From Planctomycetaceae bacterium (GTDB lineage: Bacteria > Planctomycetota > Phycisphaerae > UBA1845 > UTPLA1): DNA of 64,000 bases. Below the pieces are notes generated by a model. It did not search any database. It worked only from the letters and a program-made list of their open reading frames with translations, and had not been told where the DNA came from. Position 1 is the first letter of the stretch. The number at the start of each line of letters is the position of its first letter. Of this stretch, positions 32,722-41,045 are shown in pieces. The translations under genes and the position numbers were made by a program. Where the stretch lies: the NCBI GenBank assembly GCA_011525745.1, contig WYBU01000137.1, positions 1-64,000 of the forward strand. Direction: 5' to 3'.

Positions 32722-33363
32722 ATGGCTGGCCTGCGTCGATTCCCCGGTGCGAGCTACGTCGCGACTCGGCGTCGGCGCGGGGAGACGCAGCGCGCATTGA
32801 TACTGATTATGTTAGTATCGGGCTGCGCCGGGCCGCCCGCATTGGATCGCGCGATCATCCGCGGGCACACGGCCGAGTATGAGGAGGCGATGCGGGCGGA
32901 CTCGACGAACCCCGGCCGCGCCTATCTGTTGTGGCGCGCCCGCCGGGACGGCATTTCGGCCGACGAAGCCGCAAAGCGAGATGCAGCGATTGACGCCGCG
33001 CGAAACCCGTTTGACGCCCGACGCGATCGCCAGGCGGTCAGCCGCGGCGCCGTCATCTATGCCGCGCACTGTGCCCGCTGTCATGGTGTGAACGCCGACG
33101 GTCGCGGACCGGATGTCTTGCCGGAGTTTCCGTGCAAGGACTTTCACTCGCTGGGGCAGCGCCTGGCCGTGACGTTGCACGGCGGTGCGCCGCGCGCGTG
33201 GTTTCAAAGAATCAGCGATGGCAGCGGCGCCGTTGTCAATTATCCGGATGGGCCGTCCACCGCCATGCCGGCCTTTGGGAGCACGCTTTCACGCGAACAA
33301 ATCTGGCTGGCCGTCACTTACCTCCAGAGTCTCGATTGCTGCGTGAAGCCGCAAACGGAATGA
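32722..33363 (+). CDS. class I c-type cytochrome lipoprotein, first gene of the packed operon
   Basis: A 213-residue exported protein. The lipobox LVSGCAG follows a hydrophobic stretch (ALILIM), and the first 25 residues are basic. One haem motif, CARCHG, is present in the Cyt-c domain, with the family features VIYAAHCARCHGVNADGRG, HGGAPRAWF and a Met axial-ligand candidate in PSTAMPAFGS. The role would be electron transfer at the membrane surface; a partner is not evident. Its stop codon overlaps the next start (ATGA), so translation is coupled. The ATG at 32722 has no clear ribosome site. Confidence 0.8.
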   Translation: MAGLRRFPGASYVATRRRRGETQRALILIMLVSGCAGPPALDRAIIRGHTAEYEEAMRADSTNPGRAYLLWRARRDGISADEAAKRDAAIDAARNPFDARRDRQAVSRGAVIYAAHCARCHGVNADGRGPDVLPEFPCKDFHSLGQRLAVTLHGGAPRAWFQRISDGSGAVVNYPDGPSTAMPAFGSTLSREQIWLAVTYLQSLDCCVKPQTE

Positions 33364-35009
33364 GCGACTCCGACATCACGTTTGTCACCGGCGCGACCGG
33401 ATTCATCGGGCACTACGTCTTGGCCGCGCTTCTGCGGCGCGGCGCGTCTTGCACGGCAATCGTGAGATCCGGCGCAAGCGGGCGCGTCCGGTTGCACCGC
33501 TTGTTGCGTGAAATCGACGAGCAGCGGCGCGACACGTCGACAATCGACCGGCCGCATGCACGGACTCTGCATGAAGCCGAGCTGGTCACGGTCGAGGGTT
33601 CGCTGCCCGATGATCTGCCCGACCTGCGGGACCGCCGCGTCGGCCGAATCGTTCACCTGGCGGCCGACACGCGCTTCGCCGAACGCGACGGCGAGCCGTT
33701 TCGCACGAACGTCGAGGGCACGCGGCGTTTGCTCGGCTGGGCCGATGCGCACGACGTCCGCGATCTGACGCTCGTGAGCACCGCGTTCGTCTGCGGACGG
33801 CGTCGCGGAACGGTTCTTGAAGAGGAGCCATGCACCGTCATTGGGGCGGCGGCCGCGCCGGCGAAGCGCCATTGCGACATCGGCGTGCACAATGCCTACG
33901 AGGCCAGCAAGCAACAGGCCGAAGAACTGTGCCGCGCGTGGGCCAGGCAACCGGGGAGGCGGCTGACGATCGCCCGGCCGGGCGTCGTCGCGGGCGATTC
34001 CGCAACCGGGCGGGCCACGGCGTTTCGCGGGTTCTACGTCGTAGCGCGCGCCGTCGAGTTGCTGTCACGCGCGCTGCACGATGCGCCGCGGTCGGCGCGG
34101 CACGCCGTCACGCTCCGCATGCCCGGACGTTCGGACAATCCCAATTATCTTGTGCCCGTCGACTTCGCCGCCGAAGCTGTGGCTCATCTGGCGATGGATC
34201 ATCAGCAGCCCGGCGGCGTGTATCACCTGACGCCTCCGCGCCCCGCGACGCAGGGCGACATTCAGCGTTGGCTCGAATTCTACTTCGATCTGGGCGGCGG
34301 GCGGTTCGTCGGTCGTCGCACGCCTCATCCGTCGCAGTACACGCCGCACGAGGCCATGTTCCATGACGGCGCGCGAAGCGTCGTCGGCTATTTCAAAGAC
34401 GCGCCGCGCTTTGACACGCGCCGCGCCAACGCCGTGCTCGGCGCGGCGGGCATTGCCTGTCCGATCATCGACGGCGACTACGTGCACCGGCTGCTGCGTT
34501 TCGCTCAGCGCGTCCATTGGGGCCGGCGCGTGCATCCTGCCGCGGCTGCCACCGCAAGCGATCCAGAATCGGCGCGCGGCGCGGTCGCAGCGCGCCGCGC
34601 CGCGGACGAGTTGTTCGCGGCGTACTTTGAGCGATTTTTGCCCGAGCACCTGCCACGATCGACCATCGCGCGCATGACGCCAGTCCGCGCCACGATGCGG
34701 TTCGTGATCGACGGGACGCCGGACGGCGAATGGGTCTGCCGCTTCGACGCGGGGCGGCTCACGTGTCTGTCGCGCGGGCCGAATGGCCTGAGTGAGGAAT
34801 TCGGTTACCGCGCCACGCCCCAGGCGTTCTGGGAGGCCGTCGGCGGCCAGGTCGAGGGCGAGGCGCTGTTCATGTCGCAGCAAGCCGACGTGTTCGGCGA
34901 CGTCGAGAAGGCGCTGAAGATGTCCGCGATTCTGCGCGAGTTCACCCGGGAGTTTCCGTGCGACCCGCCACGGCTGATGAAGTACATGAGCCATTTGCCG
35001 CCGGCGTGA
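33360..35009 (+). CDS. extended SDR oxidoreductase fused to an SCP2-like domain
   Basis: A 549-residue protein. The N-terminal NAD(P)-binding domain has TFVTGATGFIGHYVLAALLR, Asp/Val pockets, then VSTAFVCGRR and the YxxxK pair in AYEASKQQAEEL. The C-terminal 130 residues (from about 430) resemble a sterol-carrier-2 fold: TMRFVIDGTPDGEWVCRFDA, AFWEAVGGQVEGEALFM, then ADVFGDVEKALKMSAILR. Extended SDRs of this kind reduce or epimerise hydrophobic carbonyl substrates, and an SCP2-like domain could present a lipid to the active site. Substrate unknown. The ATG at 33360 overlaps the cytochrome stop; the longer upstream frame is a shadow of that gene. Confidence 0.78.
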   Translation: MSDSDITFVTGATGFIGHYVLAALLRRGASCTAIVRSGASGRVRLHRLLREIDEQRRDTSTIDRPHARTLHEAELVTVEGSLPDDLPDLRDRRVGRIVHLAADTRFAERDGEPFRTNVEGTRRLLGWADAHDVRDLTLVSTAFVCGRRRGTVLEEEPCTVIGAAAAPAKRHCDIGVHNAYEASKQQAEELCRAWARQPGRRLTIARPGVVAGDSATGRATAFRGFYVVARAVELLSRALHDAPRSARHAVTLRMPGRSDNPNYLVPVDFAAEAVAHLAMDHQQPGGVYHLTPPRPATQGDIQRWLEFYFDLGGGRFVGRRTPHPSQYTPHEAMFHDGARSVVGYFKDAPRFDTRRANAVLGAAGIACPIIDGDYVHRLLRFAQRVHWGRRVHPAAAATASDPESARGAVAARRAADELFAAYFERFLPEHLPRSTIARMTPVRATMRFVIDGTPDGEWVCRFDAGRLTCLSRGPNGLSEEFGYRATPQAFWEAVGGQVEGEALFMSQQADVFGDVEKALKMSAILREFTREFPCDPPRLMKYMSHLPPA

Positions 35010-35794
35010 TTCGCGAGCGCGTCGCCATCGCGACGCCGCGCGGCGAATTCGCGGGCGAGCTGGCCTATCCCGCGCGCGGCGCGCCGCGCTTCGCCGCCCT
35101 GCTGGCCGGTCCGCATCCCTACATGGGCGGCACGATGCGTCACGCGCTGATCGGCGCAATCGGCGACGAACTGGCAACTCGCGGCGGCGTGTCGCTGCGG
35201 TTCGATTACGGCGACTTGAGTGGCATCGACGTCGCCGCGTCGATGGCGCGGTTCTGGGAAACCGGCCACGCTCCGGAGGATGCACAGCGTCTGGATGCCG
35301 CGGCGGATGCCGCGAGTTTTCTAATCCATTGCGCGCCGCCGGCGGCACGGCGGTTGGTCATGGTCGGGTACAGCTTCGGCTGCCACGTCGCATGGCGACT
35401 GTGGCTCGATCGTCGCGTTCCGCGACACGCCGTCACCGAGGTTGTTCTCATTTCGCCCACGATGACCCGCCACGAATTCGTGTGGCCCGATGCGACAACG
35501 GGTGAAGTTCCGCGGATGCTTGTGATTCACAGCGCCGACGACTTCGCCACGCCGCTGACCGCCGTCAAAAACTGGGTCGATTCGGCCAACCGCGCGCACG
35601 CCGATCGACAATCGCCGAATGGCCGGGCGGCCGAAGTCGATTTCAGCGCGAGCACGAGCGTCGCCGTTTCGCTTGCCGAAATGCCGGCGGGCAATCACTT
35701 CTTCCGCGGCAGCGAAACGGATATCGCCGCGATTGCCGGTGATTTCGCCGCTCGCGCATGCACGGCAGGCGGCGGCCCGGAGGCGGCGACATGA
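35006..35794 (+). CDS. alpha/beta hydrolase
   Basis: A 262-residue protein from the GTG at 35006, whose TGA overlap with the previous stop (GTGA) makes it the favoured start; an ATG at 34958 is possible. Hydrolase-fold features are GPHPYMGGTMRH (oxyanion loop), LRFDYGDLSG, the nucleophile elbow GYSFGCH (Ser), VLISPTMT, Asp in VIHSADDFATPLT and the catalytic His in GNHFFRG. Esterase, lipase or thioesterase activity is likely. It sits between an SDR and an adenylating-enzyme homologue, which would fit a role in releasing or editing a thioester or ester intermediate. Confidence 0.82.
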   Translation: MIRERVAIATPRGEFAGELAYPARGAPRFAALLAGPHPYMGGTMRHALIGAIGDELATRGGVSLRFDYGDLSGIDVAASMARFWETGHAPEDAQRLDAAADAASFLIHCAPPAARRLVMVGYSFGCHVAWRLWLDRRVPRHAVTEVVLISPTMTRHEFVWPDATTGEVPRMLVIHSADDFATPLTAVKNWVDSANRAHADRQSPNGRAAEVDFSASTSVAVSLAEMPAGNHFFRGSETDIAAIAGDFAARACTAGGGPEAAT

Positions 35795-36909
35795 TCTCCG
35801 ACGGCGCCGCGTCACAGAACGCCGAGTTGCCTCCATCGACGGCCATGCGAGAGCGGTTGAACGAGCGGATGCGCCGCGTGCTGGAGCTGCCTCTCGATCC
35901 GCACGGCGGGTCGGAATATTGGCTCGAACGGCAACGCGCCGCCGGATTCGATTTTCGCAGGGAGATTCGCGATGTGAGTGACTTGTCGCGCCTCGGCACG
36001 ATGACGCCCGACGCGCTTGCCGCGCGTCCGCTGTCGTACTTTGTTCCCCGCTCGCTGCACGCCACGCGGCGAGACTGGATTCTCGCGCAGACCGGCGGAA
36101 CGACCGGCCGGCCGGCGTGGTCCGCTTACCTTCGCGATGAGTTTGAAGAAGCGTTCGTCGTTCCGTTTCTCACCGCGGCAGCGCACGTCGGCTTCCCGCG
36201 CGGCGAGCCGTGGCTGTACGTCGGACCGAGCGGACCGCACATCATCGGCCGGGCGGCGGTCGCGCTGGCGCGCGGCATGGACAGCGGCGATCCGTTCATG
36301 GTCGATTTCGATCCGCGCTGGGCGAAGAAGCTGCCGCCCGACAGCTTCGCGGCGCAACGATACCTCGAACACGTCGTCGCTCAGTCGCTCGATGTGCTGA
36401 CGCGGGAGCCTGTCGGCGTGCTGTTCACGACGCCGCCTTTGCTGGCGGCGCTGGCGGCGCGCATGAACGACGCGGCGCGCGGGCAAATCCGCGGCGTTCA
36501 CTACGGCGGGATGCGCGTGGCGCCGGCCCTGTTGCGTCAGGCACAGGTCGAGTGGTTTCCCGGCGCCGTTCACCTGTCCGGCTACGGCAACACGCTGTTC
36601 GGCTGCTGCCTCGAATTGATTACGTCGCCCGGGCGCACGCCCACTTATTTTCCCTGGGGCGAACGGCTGTGGTTCACGGTTCAGCCGGGCAGCCAGGACG
36701 GCGAGATTGCGCCGAACATGCTCCCGCCGCGCGGCCGCGTCGCGTTTACGCGGCTGGATGAAACAATGCTGATCATCAACATGCTCGAACGCGACGAAGC
36801 ATCGCTGGTGAATTGTCCGGCGGAAGCGCCGGCCGGGTTCGGGCTGCCCGGCTTGCACGATCCCGGCCCCCTCGCCGATGCGGCGCTGGTCGCAGCCGGA
36901 CTGTATTGA
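35791..36909 (+). CDS. adenylating-enzyme (PaaK/LuxE-like) homologue, short
   Basis: A 372-residue protein. The ANL core is visible: AQTGGTTGRPAW (P-loop), VGPSGPHIIG, HYGGMRVAPALLRQA, then the A5-like SGYGNTLFGCCLE, and LPPRGRVAFTRLDET. The C-terminal lid domain with the catalytic Lys, present in phenylacetate-CoA ligases (about 430 aa), is missing. It may therefore activate an acid without thioesterification, act as LuxE-type acyl transfer protein, or need a partner. Its ATG overlaps the previous stop (ATGA). An upstream ATG at 35758 is rejected. Confidence 0.7.
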   Translation: MISDGAASQNAELPPSTAMRERLNERMRRVLELPLDPHGGSEYWLERQRAAGFDFRREIRDVSDLSRLGTMTPDALAARPLSYFVPRSLHATRRDWILAQTGGTTGRPAWSAYLRDEFEEAFVVPFLTAAAHVGFPRGEPWLYVGPSGPHIIGRAAVALARGMDSGDPFMVDFDPRWAKKLPPDSFAAQRYLEHVVAQSLDVLTREPVGVLFTTPPLLAALAARMNDAARGQIRGVHYGGMRVAPALLRQAQVEWFPGAVHLSGYGNTLFGCCLELITSPGRTPTYFPWGERLWFTVQPGSQDGEIAPNMLPPRGRVAFTRLDETMLIINMLERDEASLVNCPAEAPAGFGLPGLHDPGPLADAALVAAGLY

Positions 36910-36919
36910 AGGCCGCCGC

Positions 36920-37807
36920 ATGACAACGGAGCGAAACAACGTGCCATCGAATTCGACTTTGCCGCGTGAAGCGACGCCCGCCGAACGCCCGACGCTGCGC
37001 ATTGCGTACACGCCCGACAGCGATGACGCATTCAATTACTACGCCTGGCAGCGCGGCCGCGTCACGCTGGATAGTCACGCCGCTCGATTCGAGAACGGGC
37101 ACATCATCGCGCTCAACCGGCTGGCCGCGGCGGAAGAGGCGGACGTCGTCGGTATTTCATCGGCCTTCTTCCCGAGCGTCGCGCATCGTTACTGGATTCT
37201 GGCGGTCGGCAACAGCATCGGCCGCGGCTACGGACCGGTGCTGGCGTCGAAGCGATTCGATATCCCCGATCAACTCCGCGGCCGACGCATCGCCGTCGGA
37301 GGAATGCCGACGACCGGCGGCGCGCTGGCGATGATGTACTGTCCGGGCGCTCAACTCGTCGAGATGCGCTATGACCGCATCGCCGATGCCGTCGTGGCCG
37401 ACGAGGTCGACGCCGGCGTCATGATCCACGAAGAGTTGCTTCACTTCCCGCAAAAGGGGTTGAAGCGCGTGCTCGACCTCGGCGCGGCCTGGTGCGACGA
37501 CACGAAGCTGCCGCTGCCGGTCGGCCTGAACGTGGTTCACCAGCGACTTGGCCGCGATCTGGCGCGCCGCGTCGCCGCGATGTGTCTGGCCTCGCTGCGA
37601 TGGGCGCGCGAGAACTATGACGAAGCGTTCGCTTTCGCCAGTCGATTCGGCCGCGGCTGCGCCGCCCAGCATATCGGCATGTTCAGCAACGACGACACCG
37701 CCTGCATGCCGCCGGACGCGCGGCGGGCGCTTGATGTCATGTTCGACCGCATCGCGCGGCTGGGAATCGGGCCGCGGACCGAATCGTACGAGATCATCGA
37801 TGTCTGA
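36920..37807 (+). CDS. MqnD-like (substrate-binding fold) protein
   Basis: A 295-residue protein of the MqnA/MqnD family, which has a periplasmic-binding-protein fold. Signatures are IAYTPDSDDAFNYYAW, DVVGISSAFFPSVAHRYW, GRRIAVGGMPTTGGALAM and VDAGVMIHEELLHF. MqnD converts cyclic dehypoxanthinyl futalosine to 1,4-dihydroxy-6-naphthoate in menaquinone synthesis. No other mqn gene is in the window, and the operon context differs from futalosine loci, so a related but distinct reaction is possible. The ATG at 36920 lies 10 nt after the previous stop, and its stop overlaps the aminotransferase start by 8 nt. Confidence 0.75.
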   Translation: MTTERNNVPSNSTLPREATPAERPTLRIAYTPDSDDAFNYYAWQRGRVTLDSHAARFENGHIIALNRLAAAEEADVVGISSAFFPSVAHRYWILAVGNSIGRGYGPVLASKRFDIPDQLRGRRIAVGGMPTTGGALAMMYCPGAQLVEMRYDRIADAVVADEVDAGVMIHEELLHFPQKGLKRVLDLGAAWCDDTKLPLPVGLNVVHQRLGRDLARRVAAMCLASLRWARENYDEAFAFASRFGRGCAAQHIGMFSNDDTACMPPDARRALDVMFDRIARLGIGPRTESYEIIDV

Positions 37808-39086
37808 CGAACCCGATCGCCGCCCCGACGTAAGCGAGGCCCTGCGCCTGAAGCGCGACTACGTCTGGCCGTGCGTCTACCACTTCTACCGCCGACCACC
37901 GCTGATCGTCGCCGCGGAAGATTGCGACCTGATCGACGCCGACGGCCGGCGGTATCTCGATCTCTACAGCGGCGTGACGGTCGTCAACGCGGGCCACTGC
38001 AACGCGGCCATCAACGCGGCGGCAGCGGCCCAGATGGCCCGCCTGGATCACACGACCACCATCTATCTCAGCGAGCCGATGCTGCGCCTGGCCGAGCGGC
38101 TCGCGCGCATCACGCCCGGCGAATTGAAACGCAGCTTCTTTTGCGCCAGCGGATCGGAGGCGAATGAAGCGGCGATGCTGCTGGCCTCGCTCTACACGGG
38201 CCGCGGCGAGTTCGTCGCACTGAGCCACAGCCTGCACGGACGCACGAAAGCGGCGATGAGCGTCACCGGGCTGGAGATGTGGCGGACCGATCCGTCGCTG
38301 CCGGCGACCGTTCACTTCGCCCCGCGCCCCGACGCGGCCGAAGACGAACGGAATGCCGGCGAACGCCTGGCCGGCGAGCTTGACGCCGTGATCCACCGCG
38401 CCGGTCCCGATCGCGTCGCCGCGCTTGTTGCCGAGCCGATTCAGGGCAACGGCGGCATCGTCGTTCCGCCGCCGGACTACTGGCCGCGCGTCCGCGACAT
38501 CTGCGACCGCCACGGCATTCTGCTGATCTTCGACGAAGTGCAGACCGGCATGAACCGCACGGGCCGCTGGTGGGCGTGCGAACACTGGGGCGTGACGCCG
38601 GACATTCTGACGAGCGCCAAGGCGCTGGCCAACGGGTATCCCATTGCGGCGGTCGTGACCGCGGATCGCATTGCCGCCGCATACGCGCGGCCGGGCGCGT
38701 CGACGTTTGGCGGAAACCCGGTCGGCGCGGCGGCGGCGATGGCGACGATCGACTATCACCAGCGACACGGGCTGGGGCAGCGCAGCCAAGCGCTCGGAGC
38801 GCGCCTGCTTGATCGACTGCGCTCACTGAGCGCCGACCGGTCCGCGCTACGCCGCCCACGCGGGATGGGGCTGATGGTCGCGGTCGATGTCGTTGCCGGC
38901 TCGGACCAGCCGTCGCCCGAGCGGCTCGACGCGCTGCTGGAGGAGTTGAAAGACCGCGGCTATCTGTGCGGAAAGACCGGCCCGCAGCGAAACGTGTTGA
39001 CGCTTATGCCGCCGCTGACAATCACGCGCGAGCGACTGGATGCGTTCATTGATGAGCTGCCGGCTGCGATGGAGGCCATTGGATGA
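37800..39086 (+). CDS. class III PLP aminotransferase
   Basis: A 428-residue enzyme of the omega-aminotransferase/AGXT2-like class. FCASGSEANEAAMLLASLYT, LFDEVQTGMNRTGRWWACEH (Asp that holds the PLP nitrogen), and the PLP Lys in LTSAKALANGYP are seen, along with TFGGNPVGAAAA. Substrates are usually an amino acid or amine and a 2-oxo acid; the pair is not readable from sequence. It overlaps the MqnD-like gene by 8 nt and the next gene by 4 nt, which argues for a metabolic link. The upstream frame to 37548 is a shadow of the MqnD-like gene. Confidence 0.88.
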   Translation: MSDEPDRRPDVSEALRLKRDYVWPCVYHFYRRPPLIVAAEDCDLIDADGRRYLDLYSGVTVVNAGHCNAAINAAAAAQMARLDHTTTIYLSEPMLRLAERLARITPGELKRSFFCASGSEANEAAMLLASLYTGRGEFVALSHSLHGRTKAAMSVTGLEMWRTDPSLPATVHFAPRPDAAEDERNAGERLAGELDAVIHRAGPDRVAALVAEPIQGNGGIVVPPPDYWPRVRDICDRHGILLIFDEVQTGMNRTGRWWACEHWGVTPDILTSAKALANGYPIAAVVTADRIAAAYARPGASTFGGNPVGAAAAMATIDYHQRHGLGQRSQALGARLLDRLRSLSADRSALRRPRGMGLMVAVDVVAGSDQPSPERLDALLEELKDRGYLCGKTGPQRNVLTLMPPLTITRERLDAFIDELPAAMEAIG

Positions 39087-40783
39087 TGACGCAGCATGTG
39101 AAAGCGCCGCCACGGAGAATTTGTGGAAAGCGCCCAATTCAATGGGAACAATTGCCGGAGTGCGTCTCGCCGTTCCCGAAGGCAACGCGCCGCTCCCTTC
39201 AGGCTCGCACGTTGGTCGCGTTCAGGATCGCGGGTCGGTCCTTCCACTTCACACACGTTCTAACAGCGGCCATCGTCGCCGCAGCCGCCGGCTGCGTGCC
39301 GCAACGCGACGATGCGGCCCTGTTGTTTTGCGCCGATCGCGAACACGTTCGCGACGCCGGCCTGCGTCGGACGTCGGCGGCGTGGTATCTACGGTTCGAC
39401 GCCTTGCGCGTCAGCGATCTGGACGATGCGCTGGCGACCAGCGACGAAGCCGAGCTGCGCCACCGCGCCGCGGCGCTGTGTCGCGAGGCCGGCGCGCTGG
39501 CACGCCCGTCCATCGAAGGCGAGATCGACCGACTGTCGGACGACGCGCGTCGCGATTTGGCGTCCCGGACGCACACCGCGCCGGATGCGGCGACGCTGAA
39601 GGCGCATTTTGCACGCAGAGCCGACGCCGAAGTGAATCGCGAACTGGCCGAGGCCGCCGCGTTGCCGACCGCCGAGCTGCGGCATCGCTTGCGCGACTGG
39701 CGCGCGGGGCTTGAGCCGTTGCCCGACGATCGCGGCCGGACGGCTCGCAGGCTGCTGCTCGGCGGGTTGGCCCTTCCGGCGCTGATCGGACTGGAACAAC
39801 AGGAAAAACGGATTCTCGAAGGTACGGAATCGCCGGCGTCGATCGAAATGCCCGTCATGCTCTGGTGTCCGGCGTCAAACGACTCAGCGGTCGGCGCGAC
39901 GCCAACGAACGAGGACGATCTGCTGAAACGCTGGGCGCCGTTCATCGCCGTTGAATGGCCGACGCGCCGTGACTATCCGGAGGAATGCGATCGCATCGGC
40001 GGCGTGCGGCTCGAAGGCTCAAAGACAGATTTCCGCGTGTGCGTCGACGGCGCCGCACCGGCGATTTACACCTACGCCTCAACCGCCAAGCTGCACGGCG
40101 GCCGGTTCGCGCAGGCCAACTATGTCTGGTGGTTTCCGCGGCGACCCGCGTTGACGGCCAACGATCCCGTCGCCGGCACAATCGACGGCGGGACGCTGCG
40201 CCTCACGTTCGACGCCGCCGGCCGACCGGCCGTGGCCGAGGTCATTCTCAGTTGCGGATGCGGTCACGAGGCGTGGGTGGCGAGATCACTGGAACAGGCC
40301 GCCCTCCGCGAACATGGCCCTCCGCAGCCCGGCGCTGACTATGCCATCGAAAAGCGCGGCCAGGCCGGGCGCCCTGTTTTGGTCTCGGGACTGTTCGACG
40401 CCGCGCCCGGCACGCGGCTCCTGCTGACTCTGGCCGCCGGCTCGCACGGTCCGCGTTCCGTATCGTTCACCGCGTCGCCGCGAGCGCCGCAACGCGTCAT
40501 TGGCGAAAAACGATATGACATTCTCGGTTACGACGCGCTCGATCGACTGCCGCTCGAGAACGGCGTGGCGAGCATGTTTGGCGCGGATGGGCTGGTTCAC
40601 AACGCCGGCCGCGCGGAAGGTTACCTGCTCGCGCCGACGGGCATGCTCAGCGCCGGCCAGCCGCGCAAGCGCGGCACGCAGCGCATTCGCTGGGATGCAT
40701 ACCTGTTCGATGAGCCGGACCTGCTGGAGCGCACGATGCGATTGCCGGCGACGTTCGAGGCGGCGGCGACTCGTGCGGACTAA
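39083..40783 (+). CDS. hypothetical lipoprotein, last gene of the packed operon
   Basis: The 566-residue frame overlaps the aminotransferase stop by 4 nt. A lipobox AAAAGC (Cys71) with a preceding hydrophobic run (TAAIVAAAAGC) implies export, so the true start may lie later; a TTG at 39212 would give a normal signal length. The first 45 codons overlap sequence similar to the family-B repeats, which favours the later start. The body is helical to about residue 230 (LAEAAALPTAELRHRLRDW), then beta-rich with GGRFAQANYVWWFPRRPALT and CGCGHEAWV. No family recognised. It may be a binding or processing partner of the operon's product. Confidence 0.6.
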   Translation: MMTQHVKAPPRRICGKRPIQWEQLPECVSPFPKATRRSLQARTLVAFRIAGRSFHFTHVLTAAIVAAAAGCVPQRDDAALLFCADREHVRDAGLRRTSAAWYLRFDALRVSDLDDALATSDEAELRHRAAALCREAGALARPSIEGEIDRLSDDARRDLASRTHTAPDAATLKAHFARRADAEVNRELAEAAALPTAELRHRLRDWRAGLEPLPDDRGRTARRLLLGGLALPALIGLEQQEKRILEGTESPASIEMPVMLWCPASNDSAVGATPTNEDDLLKRWAPFIAVEWPTRRDYPEECDRIGGVRLEGSKTDFRVCVDGAAPAIYTYASTAKLHGGRFAQANYVWWFPRRPALTANDPVAGTIDGGTLRLTFDAAGRPAVAEVILSCGCGHEAWVARSLEQAALREHGPPQPGADYAIEKRGQAGRPVLVSGLFDAAPGTRLLLTLAAGSHGPRSVSFTASPRAPQRVIGEKRYDILGYDALDRLPLENGVASMFGADGLVHNAGRAEGYLLAPTGMLSAGQPRKRGTQRIRWDAYLFDEPDLLERTMRLPATFEAAATRAD

Positions 40784-40919
40784 ATCCGAATTGACCTAGC
40801 ATGGGAAAACGTACGTGCCCGCAAAATTGTGACTCAAAAAGGCACGAATTGAAGAAGTTCTCGATGTGGCGGCATTCGATTTACTTCCCATGAAGCATCA
40901 GCATGAAACATGTCCATTA

Positions 40920-41045
40920 GGCGTCGCGCGGAAATAAGGTGAACGAATTGCAGAGGGGTGGTACGGGCGTCCCGCCCGTCCGGAACGGGCAAGATGCCCG
41001 TACCACCCAGGATAATCGTTCAGGTTATTTGTGCGCGACTCCTTA
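40920..41045 (+). repeat. dispersed palindromic repeat, family A, copy 2 (full length, about 125 bp)
   Basis: The core palindrome is at 40957-41007. Left flank GGCGTCGCGCGGAAATAAGG and right flank GGTTATTTGTGCGCGACTCC match copy 3 at 53931-54056 in reverse. The end of this copy supplies the stop codon of the gene at 41043. Confidence 0.9.

Noticed and set aside
33132-33359. Upstream extension of the SDR-SCP2 gene
   Set aside because: It runs through the cytochrome gene in another frame; the ATGA overlap at 33360 gives the normal start.
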